64,000 bases of DNA from CAZJHX01 sp964545715 (GTDB lineage: Bacteria; Myxococcota_A; UBA9042; GCA-2863065), in assembly GCA_964545715.1 (NCBI GenBank), contig CAZJHX010000037.1, forward strand, positions 1 through 64,000, written 5' to 3'. The translations under genes were made by a program, and so were the position numbers. The notes below the pieces were generated by a model. That model worked only from the letters and a program-made list of their open reading frames with translations, had not been told where the DNA came from and did not search any database. Shown here in pieces: positions 8,230 through 17,292 of this stretch (position 1 is the first letter of the stretch; each line of letters begins with the position of its first letter).

Positions 8230-8795
8230 GCCTTCTGATAAGCCTGACACTGCCGCTGTTGGCCGGCGTCGCGATGTGGAGCTTCACCGAGTACGCGATG
8301 CACAACTGGTACGGCCACGTGGCCAAGGGTCGCAACCACTTCTCGCGTCAGCATCTGCTGCACCACGCCAGGAAAGACTTCTTTGCCCCGCCCATCGAAA
8401 AGGCCCTGGCCGCGCTGGGCGCCTCCGCCATCGTGTTTCCGCTGGCTATCCTGGCGTCGGGCGTCTTGTCCGGCGTCCTCTTCGGCCTGGGCTTCGTCGG
8501 CATGTACCTGATGTACGAGCTGGTTCATTGGCGGGCGCACCGGGCGCCCCCAACCGGTCCGTACAGCCGCTGGGTGCGGCGAAACCACTTCTCGCACCAT
8601 TTCAGCAACCCCAAGGAGAACCACGGCGTCACCAGCCCGATCTGGGATCTGGTCTTCAGGACATGGAAGGACCCCGGCGTGGTCCGGGTGCCTCGACGCC
8701 ACGCGATGGACTGGTTGACCGACGCTCAAGGCGCCGTCCTGCCGCAGTTTCAGGCGGATTATGTGCTGGTCGGCGGCAAGCGGAAGGCCGCGTGA
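8226..8795 (+). CDS. Sterol desaturase/fatty acid hydroxylase family membrane protein
   Basis: This 189-residue integral membrane protein carries the His clusters of the di-iron fatty acid hydroxylase superfamily: EYAMHNWYGH, HLLHH, HWRAH and NHFSHHF. Hydrophobic segments lie at its N-terminus and about residues 60-105. Such enzymes hydroxylate or desaturate fatty acyl, carotenoid or sterol substrates in the membrane. The length is at the short end, as in CrtZ-like or small bacterial members. ATG 8226 overlaps the TetR stop (ATGA). It is followed by a 3beta-HSD-like reductase sharing GTGA. Confidence 0.88.
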   Translation: MSLLISLTLPLLAGVAMWSFTEYAMHNWYGHVAKGRNHFSRQHLLHHARKDFFAPPIEKALAALGASAIVFPLAILASGVLSGVLFGLGFVGMYLMYELVHWRAHRAPPTGPYSRWVRRNHFSHHFSNPKENHGVTSPIWDLVFRTWKDPGVVRVPRRHAMDWLTDAQGAVLPQFQADYVLVGGKRKAA

Positions 8796-9769
8796 GGGTG
8801 CTGGTCACCGGCGCGACGGGGTTTCTCGGCACGCGGCTGGTCCCGATACTTCAGGCGCAGGGGCACACGGTCCGCGCGCTGGTGCGAGAGACCAGCGACG
8901 TGCGGGCGTTGAAAGCCGCCGGCGCCGAGCTCGTGGTCGGATCGCTTCACCCACCGCAGCGGCTCGAGACCGCATGTGAGGCGGTCGACGCCATCGTGCA
9001 CTGCGCGGGCGGTGGCAAAGTGCGTGACGTCAGCGCCTTTTACGCCAACAACCTGGCCACCACGACCAACCTGCTGGAGGCAGCGCGCGCCACGTGCCCG
9101 AACCTGCGGCGCTTCGTCTTTGTCTCCTCCTTGTCGGCGCACGGCCCAAGCCCCGATGGCGTCCCGCGTGACCCGGCCGAGGCGACCACGCCGATCACGC
9201 ACTACGGGCGAGCCAAGGCGCAAGCCGAGACCGCCGTCTTGGACGCCGCGGACGCGTTTGACGTCACGATCCTGAGGCCGCCGGCGATTTATGGCCCCGG
9301 CGACACCCGCATGCTGCCCGTGTTCAAAGCCGCCGCGCGCGGCCTGCTGCCGCTGCCGGGCCCGGCGCGTATGACCTCGCTGGTCCACGTGGACGATTGC
9401 TGTACCGCCATCGGCCATATCGTGACCCAGCCGCACCCGAACCGCCGCATCTACTTCGTCGAGGACGGCAAGCCACGGACCATCGATGAGCTGGCGGACG
9501 ATGTGAGCAACGCTGTGCAGCGCAAGCCGCTCGTTTTGAGGGCGCCGCGCTTTCTGCTGCTGGCGGCCGCTGTCATCTCAGAGCTGGTCGGCCGCCTGCG
9601 CCGCCGAGCGGTGGCCCTGACCCGAGACAAGGTCCAGGATCTCTCGCAGCCGTATTGGGTCTGTGACGCCACGCCGCTGCGCACCGAGCTGGGCTGGTCG
9701 CCGACCATCACTTTCCCGGACGGCGCGCGAGCGACCGCCGAGTGGTATCGCGAGCACGGATGGCTCTGA
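8792..9769 (+). CDS. NAD(P)-dependent epimerase/dehydratase, 3beta-HSD-like
   Basis: This 325-residue extended SDR starts with the dinucleotide-binding motif VTGATGFLG at residues 5-13 and has the catalytic YGRAK (Y-x3-K) and the downstream LRPPAIYGPGD segment. It resembles 3beta-hydroxysteroid dehydrogenase/isomerase-like and nucleoside-sugar SDRs; the context (hydrolase, hydroxylase, oxygenase) favours a lipid or sterol-like alcohol. GTG 8792 overlaps the previous stop as GTGA; no better start exists upstream because the Rossmann motif begins directly. It overlaps the CPBP gene by 10 bp. Confidence 0.87.
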   Translation: MRVLVTGATGFLGTRLVPILQAQGHTVRALVRETSDVRALKAAGAELVVGSLHPPQRLETACEAVDAIVHCAGGGKVRDVSAFYANNLATTTNLLEAARATCPNLRRFVFVSSLSAHGPSPDGVPRDPAEATTPITHYGRAKAQAETAVLDAADAFDVTILRPPAIYGPGDTRMLPVFKAAARGLLPLPGPARMTSLVHVDDCCTAIGHIVTQPHPNRRIYFVEDGKPRTIDELADDVSNAVQRKPLVLRAPRFLLLAAAVISELVGRLRRRAVALTRDKVQDLSQPYWVCDATPLRTELGWSPTITFPDGARATAEWYREHGWL

Positions 9770-10395
9770 TCCCGGAGACGGGACCGCTGTTCTGGCATCT
9801 GTTGGGTTCCGCGACGCTGTACGTGGCCTTTCACTACGGCGCCGCGAACACGACGGCCCGGACGCGCAAGTTCATCGGCGGCGCCGCACTTGGCCTGGGT
9901 GGCGTGGTCCTGATGCTGCTGGGTGGCCTGGACCCGCTCCGGTTCGGCCTCGGGCCAAGCGCCACGGTGATGGTGCTCCCCGCGACCCTGGCGCTGGCGG
10001 CCGTCGTGCTGCCCATCGTGGCCATGGCCAGCCGCAAGCCCGACGTCGCAACCACGATCGAACAAGCCGGACCGCTGGCCTGGGCGGTCTATCTGGCCGG
10101 CTATGAGTTCTTCTTTCGCGGCGTGCTGCTGCTGGCGCTCGTGCCCGAGCTTGGGGCGGCGACCGCGCTGGGCGTCAGCACCGCGCTCTACGTCTTTCAG
10201 CACCTGCCCAAACACGCCTCTGAGACCGCCTCCACGCTCGTCATGGGAGTGGTCTTCGGGCAGCTTGCGCTGGTCAGCGGCTCGGTCTGGGCCCCGTTTC
10301 TGCTGCACTTCGGCATCGCCTCGTCCGCCGAGTGGGCGGCGCGCTCAGCGGGCGCTACCAGGGCGTCGGCTCATCCTCCGGCGGCTTCGCCTTGA
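9760..10395 (+). CDS. CPBP family intramembrane metalloprotease
   Basis: A 211-residue polytopic membrane protein with several hydrophobic segments and the CPBP (CAAX protease/bacteriocin-processing) motifs: YEFFFRGVLL (a variant of EExxxR, with Tyr for the first Glu), YVFQHLPKH (FxxxH) and FLLHFGIASS. CPBP proteins process or chaperone membrane peptides or prenylated proteins, but many have no known substrate. The first Glu is replaced, so proteolytic activity is uncertain. It is the last gene of the operon and its 3' end overlaps the converging kinase gene by 41 bp. Confidence 0.78.
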   Translation: MALIPETGPLFWHLLGSATLYVAFHYGAANTTARTRKFIGGAALGLGGVVLMLLGGLDPLRFGLGPSATVMVLPATLALAAVVLPIVAMASRKPDVATTIEQAGPLAWAVYLAGYEFFFRGVLLLALVPELGAATALGVSTALYVFQHLPKHASETASTLVMGVVFGQLALVSGSVWAPFLLHFGIASSAEWAARSAGATRASAHPPAASP

Positions 10396-12244
10396 CCTTG
10401 GGCTCGACCGGCGTGACCACCGGAGCCGGCGGCGCCACCTGGACCGCCTTCTGAGCGGACCCACGCGGCTTGGCCGGACGCACCGGCAGCGCGACAACCG
10501 CGGCCGGCGCACGACGGCCCTGCCGCAGCCCCACAACCGCGGGTCTCTCCACCATCGCTGCAGCAGGCGGCGTGATCTGAGTCCTCATCGACGGGCGGCG
10601 CTGCGACTCGGCCTGTTGCCGCCGAGTGGTCGGCAGCGCCACGGCGGCAGGCAGCGCGTCCGGCTGAGCCGGAGCTACCGCAAGACGCTCTGCAACTGCG
10701 GGCGCCGGCGTGCCTACGTCCGTGCCGATCTCAGCCGCCGTCTCCGTCGCCGTGGGATCGGGCTCCTCGGCGGAATCGGGCGACCAATACGCAGCCGCCA
10801 CCCCGAGCGCCGTGCCCAGCACCAGCACCGCCGCCACGCGACGCCGGCGCCTCCGCGGGCGCGTCAAAAACGACATGTCACTCACCGAAGGACCGGTGAC
10901 CGTGGCCTGACTCTGCCGCTTCTCGAGCACGGCCGTGGTCGGACCCGGCTCTCGATCGGCAAGCGCCGGCGACTCGTCAGGCGCGGGCTCATCTTCCGGC
11001 GCAGCCGGGGGCTTGTCGCCGCGCCCCAGAGCCCCCTGGAACCCGAGCTTAGTCGCCTGGTGATCCCGCTCCGGCTCCTGCACCGAGAAGCTGACCAGCC
11101 CGCCATCGGTCAACTGGCGCACGTCGAGCGCGCCCAGCGTCTCCGAGGTCGAGATATCGTCCCCTGAGCCCAGCCGGTCGTAAGTCGCGATGCCTTCCGA
11201 GTCGAACTTGAGGACCTCGCCCCCGCGCTTGGACATCTCAACGAGCGTCGCAGCGTCGATTTCGTCGCCGCGCTGGACGGCCTGCAGGATGCGGAAGACC
11301 ACCTCTGCGTCCCCCGGTCGGTCCGGCGGCGACTTCTGCAACAGCGCCTGATGAAGCACGCCGAGCGCCGGCGGCAGCTGCTCCATCGAAGGCAACAGCT
11401 CGGGTAGCGGCGGGACGGGCACCGAGACGTGCCGCATCATGACCTCGAGCGCCTCATCCGCGACAAACGGCGCCTCGCCCATCAGCAGCTCGTGCAGCAT
11501 GCAGCCCACCGAGTACAGGTCGGCCCGGTTGTCGACCACGCGAGCCATGCTCTGCTCGGGCGCCATGTACATGGGCGTGCCGACGGTTGTGCCCGTCGAC
11601 GTGAGATTGATCTGGCTGTCGGTGTCGTTGAGAACCTTGGCGATACCGAAGTCCATCACCTTGACGAACTCCTCGTCGCCCACCGGGCTGCTCAAGTAGA
11701 TGTTCTCGGGCTTCAGATCGCGGTGAACAATCCCCACGCACTCCGCCTCCCGCAGCGCCTTGCACACCTGCGCCAGCAGCCGAGCCACGCGCTTAGGCCG
11801 CATCATCGGCTCCAGGTTGATCGCGTCCGCCAGCGACCGCCCGCGCAGCAGCTCCATCGCAATAAACGGCGTGCCGGTGTCGTCATCGATGCCGAAGTCG
11901 TAGATCTTCACAACGTGCGGACTCTCGAGCGCACTGGCCGCCCGCGCTTCTCGATAGAACCGGCTGACGTGCTTCTTCTCGCTCAGCAACCGCGGCAGCA
12001 GCGTCTTCAACGCCACGGGCCTGTTCATCGATAGCTGTACCGCCCGATAGACCTTGCCCATGCCGCCCACGCCGAGCACGGAGTCGACGCGGAAGCGCCC
12101 ACCAAACAGCGTGCCGACCAGCGCGTCCTCGTCAGTCCGCGTGAACACGTCGTTGCGAACTGTGGGCACGCCGTCCGTCGGACACACCGCATCGGCCATG
12201 GTCCGCTCACAAAGCGGACAAAACCGTCTGGCGGACTGAGCCAT
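10355..12244 (-). CDS. Ser/Thr protein kinase (Pkn type) with N-terminal zinc ribbon
   Basis: MAQSARRFCPLCERTM...VCPTDG is an N-terminal zinc-ribbon typical of myxobacterial kinases. The kinase domain follows: glycine loop GVGGMGKVY, VALKTLLP lysine, catalytic loop HRDLKPEN, DFG in VMDFGIAK and MAPEQ. A juxtamembrane region rich in Pro/Ala and one hydrophobic segment after RRRRRR (VAAVLVLGTALGVAAAYW) anchor it, with a P/A-rich tail outside. ATG 12244 is preferred to a TTG 36 bases upstream because the zinc ribbon follows at once; no clear Shine-Dalgarno is visible. It lies downstream of the Cys-rich gene in the same direction. Confidence 0.93.
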   Translation of the reverse strand: MAQSARRFCPLCERTMADAVCPTDGVPTVRNDVFTRTDEDALVGTLFGGRFRVDSVLGVGGMGKVYRAVQLSMNRPVALKTLLPRLLSEKKHVSRFYREARAASALESPHVVKIYDFGIDDDTGTPFIAMELLRGRSLADAINLEPMMRPKRVARLLAQVCKALREAECVGIVHRDLKPENIYLSSPVGDEEFVKVMDFGIAKVLNDTDSQINLTSTGTTVGTPMYMAPEQSMARVVDNRADLYSVGCMLHELLMGEAPFVADEALEVMMRHVSVPVPPLPELLPSMEQLPPALGVLHQALLQKSPPDRPGDAEVVFRILQAVQRGDEIDAATLVEMSKRGGEVLKFDSEGIATYDRLGSGDDISTSETLGALDVRQLTDGGLVSFSVQEPERDHQATKLGFQGALGRGDKPPAAPEDEPAPDESPALADREPGPTTAVLEKRQSQATVTGPSVSDMSFLTRPRRRRRRVAAVLVLGTALGVAAAYWSPDSAEEPDPTATETAAEIGTDVGTPAPAVAERLAVAPAQPDALPAAVALPTTRRQQAESQRRPSMRTQITPPAAAMVERPAVVGLRQGRRAPAAVVALPVRPAKPRGSAQKAVQVAPPAPVVTPVEPKVKAKPPEDEPTPW

Positions 12245-12291
12245 ATATAGGTCATGACACACCGCTCCCTGCTTCGGCAAGGCGCGCGAGC

Positions 12292-15200
12292 TCAGTCGAC
12301 GGGAAACACGCGCACCAGAACGTCGAGGCTTCCGTTCTTAGCGGGGTCCGTCTGCCAACCGACCATGAACGAGTCGGGACCGTCGGGGGCTACAAACGGA
12401 GCCCCCTGCGCCCCCGGCCGCCCCCTGTTGGCCAGCACGCGCGGAGACAACACGTCCCCGTCCGCCCCGCGCAACTGATACTGTACCGCGGTCGAGTCCC
12501 CATCCACGTTCGGTGTCTCCCATGCGATCACAAACCCGGTCGCCACCGCGGCCACCGCCGGATTGCGCTGGTCACCGCTCTGCACGACGTGCGGCGTAAA
12601 CTCCAGTCCCACACCCAGCGCTGCAGCCTCGATGGTAATCGCGCGACAGACCACGGTCAGGCCCGGGCCGGCCTGCCCGTCTGACTCCCAGCAAGCCATG
12701 CCCTGGTCACCAGCCGCACTCGCCGCGACCGACGGCCGCGTCTGCTCCCCGGAGTTGGTCGTATTGAGCACGGCCTGCTCCCCGCTGGCCGCAGAGGCGG
12801 TGGTGCGCCCGATCACGATGTCCGCATGCCCCGACGGGCTCGACTGCCACGCCACCAGCAGCCCTGTCAGGCCAAGCGACGCTACCGCCGGGTGCTCCTG
12901 CGGCCCACCGGTCGCTGCGTTCACGACGATATCTGCCGATAGAGGCTCTCCCGTCGCAGAGAAGCGCCGCATGGACACGTCCGGACTGGTCGACGGCCCG
13001 TCCCACAGCAGCGTGATCACCCCATCGGGACCCACCGACGCCGCAGGATGTTTCTGGGACCCACCGGTCACCGCGTTGCCGCCAAGCTCCTTGGTCTGGG
13101 CCTCCCCATCCGCACCGAACACCCGGAAGCCTATCCCGCGGCCGTCGGTGTCCTCGGTCTCCCAGGCCACCACAAAGCGACCGGCACCAGCCGCCACCGC
13201 CGCGTCCGACTGCGTCCCGTTGGTCACCTCGTTTACCAGCAGCTCCGGGCCGATCGGCTGTCCGGTCCCGGTGACACGCTGGGCGCGAATCTCCTCGCTA
13301 CCGGCGTCCCCGATCGGGGTACCAAACGCCACCAGCGCACCGCCATCTACAAACGCCCCGACCGGCGCCGACTGTCCGCCGTCCACCGTGGCATTCGCCC
13401 GGCGCTCCAGCCGACCCGACGCGGCAGAGCCGTCCTTGGCAAAGCGTCGCGTAAACACCTCGTCGCCCGACGCAAACACCACCACCCACTCATCGTCAGG
13501 CAGCACCGCGACGGATGGCCGAATCTGATCGCCTTCCTCATACCCGTTGATGTCGATCGGAACACCAGTGGGCCCCCCAAACTTCGTAAAGCGCTGCGCC
13601 TTGACCGCAAAGGCATCTGAGTCGCCCAGCTCGTCGTCGTACACCGCCACAAAGCCGCCATCCGAGAAGATCCCAACGCCTCCCAGCCGCTGGTCGCCGG
13701 CCGCACCCGCCGGGCTGACATCAAATGCGCTCGTCGTCGGGTTCAGCTCACCGTCGTACATGCGCCCTCGGACCGAGCTGTCCACCGTCCAAAGGACGAC
13801 GGCCCCGCTACCGCCGCCGGCCCCCGGTCCGACCGCGACCGACGTGACCTCGCTGCCTTCGTTGGCCACATCGACGGGCGTGGTGACCGCGTTGCTGCCC
13901 AGGTACTGTCCCAGCTTGACGGTGGTCGTCGTCGCGTCGACCCAGGCTATGGCGAGGTCTGCCGACGCCGCCGCGACCGGCTTCGCGTCAAAGCGCGCAA
14001 ACGTGGTGGACATGGCCGGCAAGACACCGGATCCCTTGTTACCCACCCCCTTTCCGTATCGCCGCCAATAGACCAGGTCGTCCGCCGGGTCGAAGCTGCC
14101 CACAAATCCCCAGGTCGCGGTGTACGAGTACATCACTAGCCAGTCGCCGCCGGTCACCACCATGGGCACCGCATGAAACGCCTGCACGTCGATACCACCC
14201 CCGCCCGAACCCCCGGTGAATGACGACATGGTCGCTGAGCCTGTCAACGCCCCAGTCTCGTCGTACTCCTGGACCCGAAGCTTCGGCGACAGGTTGCTGA
14301 TATCGCAGTTGCCGGGACCGCATGTGGGCGGCGTGTCCCAAGAGATAAACAGCATCCGGTCATCGAGCGACGCCACGCCGGTGTTGAACTCCCCGGTCTT
14401 GCCCCCGACCGCAAACTCCTCGTCTTCTCGGCTGCCGTGCCGGTCGCTGATACGCGCGAACTTACCGGACGCCCCAGCCCAATGCGTCACGTAGCGCCCG
14501 CCGCCGAGCGCTGCCACCGCGGGTCCGCCGTTGGGATACTGGTTCGTGCCACCCGGTATCGCGTGGGTGCCTTGAACAAACGACTGGAAGGCGCTGATGT
14601 TGATCGACTCCTCGATGCACACCGCGACGCTCCCCGAACACGCCCCGGCCAGGCAGCTGTCGTCGGACGTGCACTTGTCCCCGTCATCGCAGAAGGTTCC
14701 GTCCCCCAACGGTATCGAGCTGCAGCCGGTCAGCGAGTCGCAGGTGTCGTAGGTGCAGGGCTTGCCGTCATCGCACAGATCCGGCGTCCCGACGCAGTCC
14801 CCGTCCACGCACGTGTCCGTGAGCGTGCACTTGTCTGAGTCATCGCACGGCCCAGCAGTCGGCACGTTCGTGCAACCGGAAGCCGGATCGCAGGAGTCAG
14901 CGGTGCAGGGGACGCCATCATCGCAATCCGGGGCGTCTCCGGTGCACTTTCCGGCGACGCATTCATCGTTGAGTGTGCACTTGCTGCCGTCGTTACAGGC
15001 TTGCTCCAGCAGCGCCGTCTGACAGCCGACATCGGGATCGCAGGTGGTCTTCGTGCACTCGTTGTCGTCCTCGCAGGCGGCCTCGTTCGTGACCGTCTTG
15101 CAGCCTCCCGCGTCGACATCGCAGGTCGTCGTGGTGCAGTCCAGGTTCTCGTCACACTCGGAATTGTCGGGCGTGTACTCACAGCCGGCGGGCTCCTGAA

Positions 15201-16167
15201 TACACGCATCCGCGGTGCAGTCGATGCCGTCGTCGCAAAGCCCGTCGTCGGTGACGCCGTTGCAGTCGTTGTCCACCGAGTCACACACCTCGGCCGCCGG
15301 TGTGGCCGCGTCGCAGTCTGACAAGCCCTCCAGTCCACACGTCCTGATGCCGCCACAGCTGCCCAGCTCATTGGTCACCTGGCAGGCAGACGCCAGCTCG
15401 AGCTTCACGGACAACTTCGTGCACTCGCACGGCTCGTCGACCTTCACGCACAGCGCCGTCTGTACGCCGTCGATGGTCGTTTTAGGCTCGCACGCGTAAC
15501 CCGCCGGGCACGTGTCGGTTTCAAAGCAGTTCACGGCGCAGAAGGCCCCGACCCCTTGGTAATCGACGCACCCCGACGGCAGGCCCGCGTCCTCACCCGC
15601 CGCCGCGCAGTCCGCGTCTTTCGTGCACGGCTGGCACAGCTTGCCGCCTTCGGGCGCGCAGATCGACACCGGCACGGACGACCCATCGCTGCCCGACGGC
15701 AGGCAGTCCATCCCGTCCGGGCAGTCGTCGGCGCCGGAACAGCTGTCCGAGCAAACGCCGTCCTCGATCAGGCACACCTTGCTGTCGCAGTCCGCGCTGA
15801 CATCGCACGGGCACCCGACTGCGCCATCCACCTCGCAATCAAACGGCTCCCCAGTATCATCGGTCCCCGTCGTGTCGACGTCGTCTCCGGTCGTGCCGCC
15901 GGCGTCATCACGGGCGCCACCGGTGTCCGTCGTCTCCTCACCCGTCGTCGTCGCGTCCTCGACAGCATCCGCCGTCGCGCCGCCGGTGTCCGTTGTATCC
16001 TCCACGTCCAGCCCGGTCGTCGACGCATCGTCCACCCCGCCAGTATCCGCGTGCGCATCGCCTCCTCCCTGCGTCTGCCCATCCGCGTCCACCAGCACCG
16101 AGCCGGCCGGCTGACACGCATGCCCAACACCATCGAGCGGCAGACACCTGCGGCTTCTTCTTCTCAC
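12292..16167 (-). CDS. Giant Cys-rich MopE-like lipoprotein with C-terminal propeller-type repeats
   Basis: The 1291-residue product has a D/T/G-rich linker (about residues 30-105), Cys-rich modules with one MopE-type motif (CDSVDNDCNGVTDDG), then about six Dictyostelium-CTDC-like repeats (for example CTADACIQ...CEYT). The second half has repeated beta units (RFVVAWETEDTDGRGIG, ITLLWDG) like surface FG-GAP/propeller proteins. Surface-exposed; calcium or metal binding is a family-based inference. The N-terminus MRRRSRRCLPLDGVGHACQP is a weak lipoprotein signal with lipobox-like GHAC and almost no hydrophobic core. The first 230 bp overlap the TPR gene out of frame (see findings), so the start is uncertain. 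Confidence 0.8.
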   Translation of the reverse strand: MRRRSRRCLPLDGVGHACQPAGSVLVDADGQTQGGGDAHADTGGVDDASTTGLDVEDTTDTGGATADAVEDATTTGEETTDTGGARDDAGGTTGDDVDTTGTDDTGEPFDCEVDGAVGCPCDVSADCDSKVCLIEDGVCSDSCSGADDCPDGMDCLPSGSDGSSVPVSICAPEGGKLCQPCTKDADCAAAGEDAGLPSGCVDYQGVGAFCAVNCFETDTCPAGYACEPKTTIDGVQTALCVKVDEPCECTKLSVKLELASACQVTNELGSCGGIRTCGLEGLSDCDAATPAAEVCDSVDNDCNGVTDDGLCDDGIDCTADACIQEPAGCEYTPDNSECDENLDCTTTTCDVDAGGCKTVTNEAACEDDNECTKTTCDPDVGCQTALLEQACNDGSKCTLNDECVAGKCTGDAPDCDDGVPCTADSCDPASGCTNVPTAGPCDDSDKCTLTDTCVDGDCVGTPDLCDDGKPCTYDTCDSLTGCSSIPLGDGTFCDDGDKCTSDDSCLAGACSGSVAVCIEESINISAFQSFVQGTHAIPGGTNQYPNGGPAVAALGGGRYVTHWAGASGKFARISDRHGSREDEEFAVGGKTGEFNTGVASLDDRMLFISWDTPPTCGPGNCDISNLSPKLRVQEYDETGALTGSATMSSFTGGSGGGGIDVQAFHAVPMVVTGGDWLVMYSYTATWGFVGSFDPADDLVYWRRYGKGVGNKGSGVLPAMSTTFARFDAKPVAAASADLAIAWVDATTTTVKLGQYLGSNAVTTPVDVANEGSEVTSVAVGPGAGGGSGAVVLWTVDSSVRGRMYDGELNPTTSAFDVSPAGAAGDQRLGGVGIFSDGGFVAVYDDELGDSDAFAVKAQRFTKFGGPTGVPIDINGYEEGDQIRPSVAVLPDDEWVVVFASGDEVFTRRFAKDGSAASGRLERRANATVDGGQSAPVGAFVDGGALVAFGTPIGDAGSEEIRAQRVTGTGQPIGPELLVNEVTNGTQSDAAVAAGAGRFVVAWETEDTDGRGIGFRVFGADGEAQTKELGGNAVTGGSQKHPAASVGPDGVITLLWDGPSTSPDVSMRRFSATGEPLSADIVVNAATGGPQEHPAVASLGLTGLLVAWQSSPSGHADIVIGRTTASAASGEQAVLNTTNSGEQTRPSVAASAAGDQGMACWESDGQAGPGLTVVCRAITIEAAALGVGLEFTPHVVQSGDQRNPAVAAVATGFVIAWETPNVDGDSTAVQYQLRGADGDVLSPRVLANRGRPGAQGAPFVAPDGPDSFMVGWQTDPAKNGSLDVLVRVFPVD

Positions 16168-17266
16168 TTGCGCTGCGCGTCATCAGCCACCATGTCAGGC
16201 CACCGATGAGCGCCGCGCCCCCGACCGCTGTCATCGCTGCACCCGCGCCCGACAGGCTGTCTGCATCGTCCCAGGCGGCCTCGTGCGCCACCTGCGTCTT
16301 CTGGGTCACCACGCCGCGACCGGCCGCCTCGCTGCTGGGATCCACACCACGATCGGCGCTTGCTTTGACCATCAGCCCGACACCCACACCCAGCACAGCC
16401 ACGCCTGTCCCAGTGACAACCCACGGCCACGCACCAGGCGATACGGGCGTCTTCACACCGCCACCGACCCCGACGTCGATCGGCGCCTTCTTCTTCAGCG
16501 TCAGCGTCGCCGGTCGAGTGGGCAGTACATCCACCGACTGCTCGTGCACCTGCGGGCCGGCCCCAGCCACCATCAAGGTGACGCGCACCAGATGCCGCCC
16601 CGCATCCAGCTCGATGAAGCGAAGGTTCTTCAGGTCGACGAGCAAGTCGTGCCCATCCACGTGCAGCCGTGTGATGTGCGCCCTGGCCGGCCACTTCACC
16701 AGCCCGCGCGCGCCGCCCTTGAACGGGGCGACGACGCGGATCCCGGCCCGCAGCTTTCGGTTCCAGCACCGTACGCGGTCTCCCCTGGGCGACGAGACGC
16801 ACAGCTGATGTTTCGCCTCGGGCACGGTCAGATCCTGGCGGACATCGGAGACCACCTCGCCGTCGACCTGGACCAGGGTGTTGTCCGACAAGCCCGAGAA
16901 GCGGACGACCGCCACGTCGACCAGGCTCTTGACCTTGGCGGCCTGGGCAGCCGCCAGCTCGCGGAGCTCGTCGCTGACCTGCGGCATGGCCTGGGCGCTC
17001 AGAAACGCGTTGTGCGCCTCCCTCAGGCGGCCCAGCGCTTCCAGGAGGCGACCCTGGTTGTAGATGTAGATGGCGCGCGGCTTCTTGCGGTGCGCGACCT
17101 CCAGCCACTTCAGCGCCTCTGAGTACTTCTTCTGCGCGTAGAGCGCGCGCGCCTTGTGGTACGCCTGATCGGCGGTCAGCGTCTTAGTCGGCGGTTTGGC
17201 CTCAGCCGAGCCGGCCGGCACGGCGACCAGGAGCCACAGTACGAGAAATGCCGCATGACCCATCAT
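15938..17266 (-). CDS. Exported TPR protein with PEGA-like domain; C-terminus overlaps the next gene
   Basis: The Sec signal peptide MMGHAAFLVLWLLVAVPAGS is followed by a TPR-like helical region (LTADQAYHKARALYAQKKYS, about residues 25-110), a PEGA-like beta domain, and a C-terminal hydrophobic pair (GAWPWVVTGTGVAVLGVGVG and AAMTAVGGAALIGGLTWWLM). This architecture is common in Myxococcota, often beside Ser/Thr kinases. After EKKKPQVS (about residue 375) the frame is Gly/Arg-rich and runs out of frame through the Cys-rich gene's linker, so the natural end is probably near 16140. It diverges from the DUF1592 gene with only 26 bp between starts. Confidence 0.8.
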   Translation of the reverse strand: MMGHAAFLVLWLLVAVPAGSAEAKPPTKTLTADQAYHKARALYAQKKYSEALKWLEVAHRKKPRAIYIYNQGRLLEALGRLREAHNAFLSAQAMPQVSDELRELAAAQAAKVKSLVDVAVVRFSGLSDNTLVQVDGEVVSDVRQDLTVPEAKHQLCVSSPRGDRVRCWNRKLRAGIRVVAPFKGGARGLVKWPARAHITRLHVDGHDLLVDLKNLRFIELDAGRHLVRVTLMVAGAGPQVHEQSVDVLPTRPATLTLKKKAPIDVGVGGGVKTPVSPGAWPWVVTGTGVAVLGVGVGLMVKASADRGVDPSSEAAGRGVVTQKTQVAHEAAWDDADSLSGAGAAMTAVGGAALIGGLTWWLMTRSASEKKKPQVSAARWCWACVSAGRLGAGGRGWADAGRRRCARGYWRGGRCVDDRAGRGGYNGHRRRDGGCCRGRDDDG

Positions 17267-17292
17267 ACCTATGTTGTGGTACGGTTGCGCCC

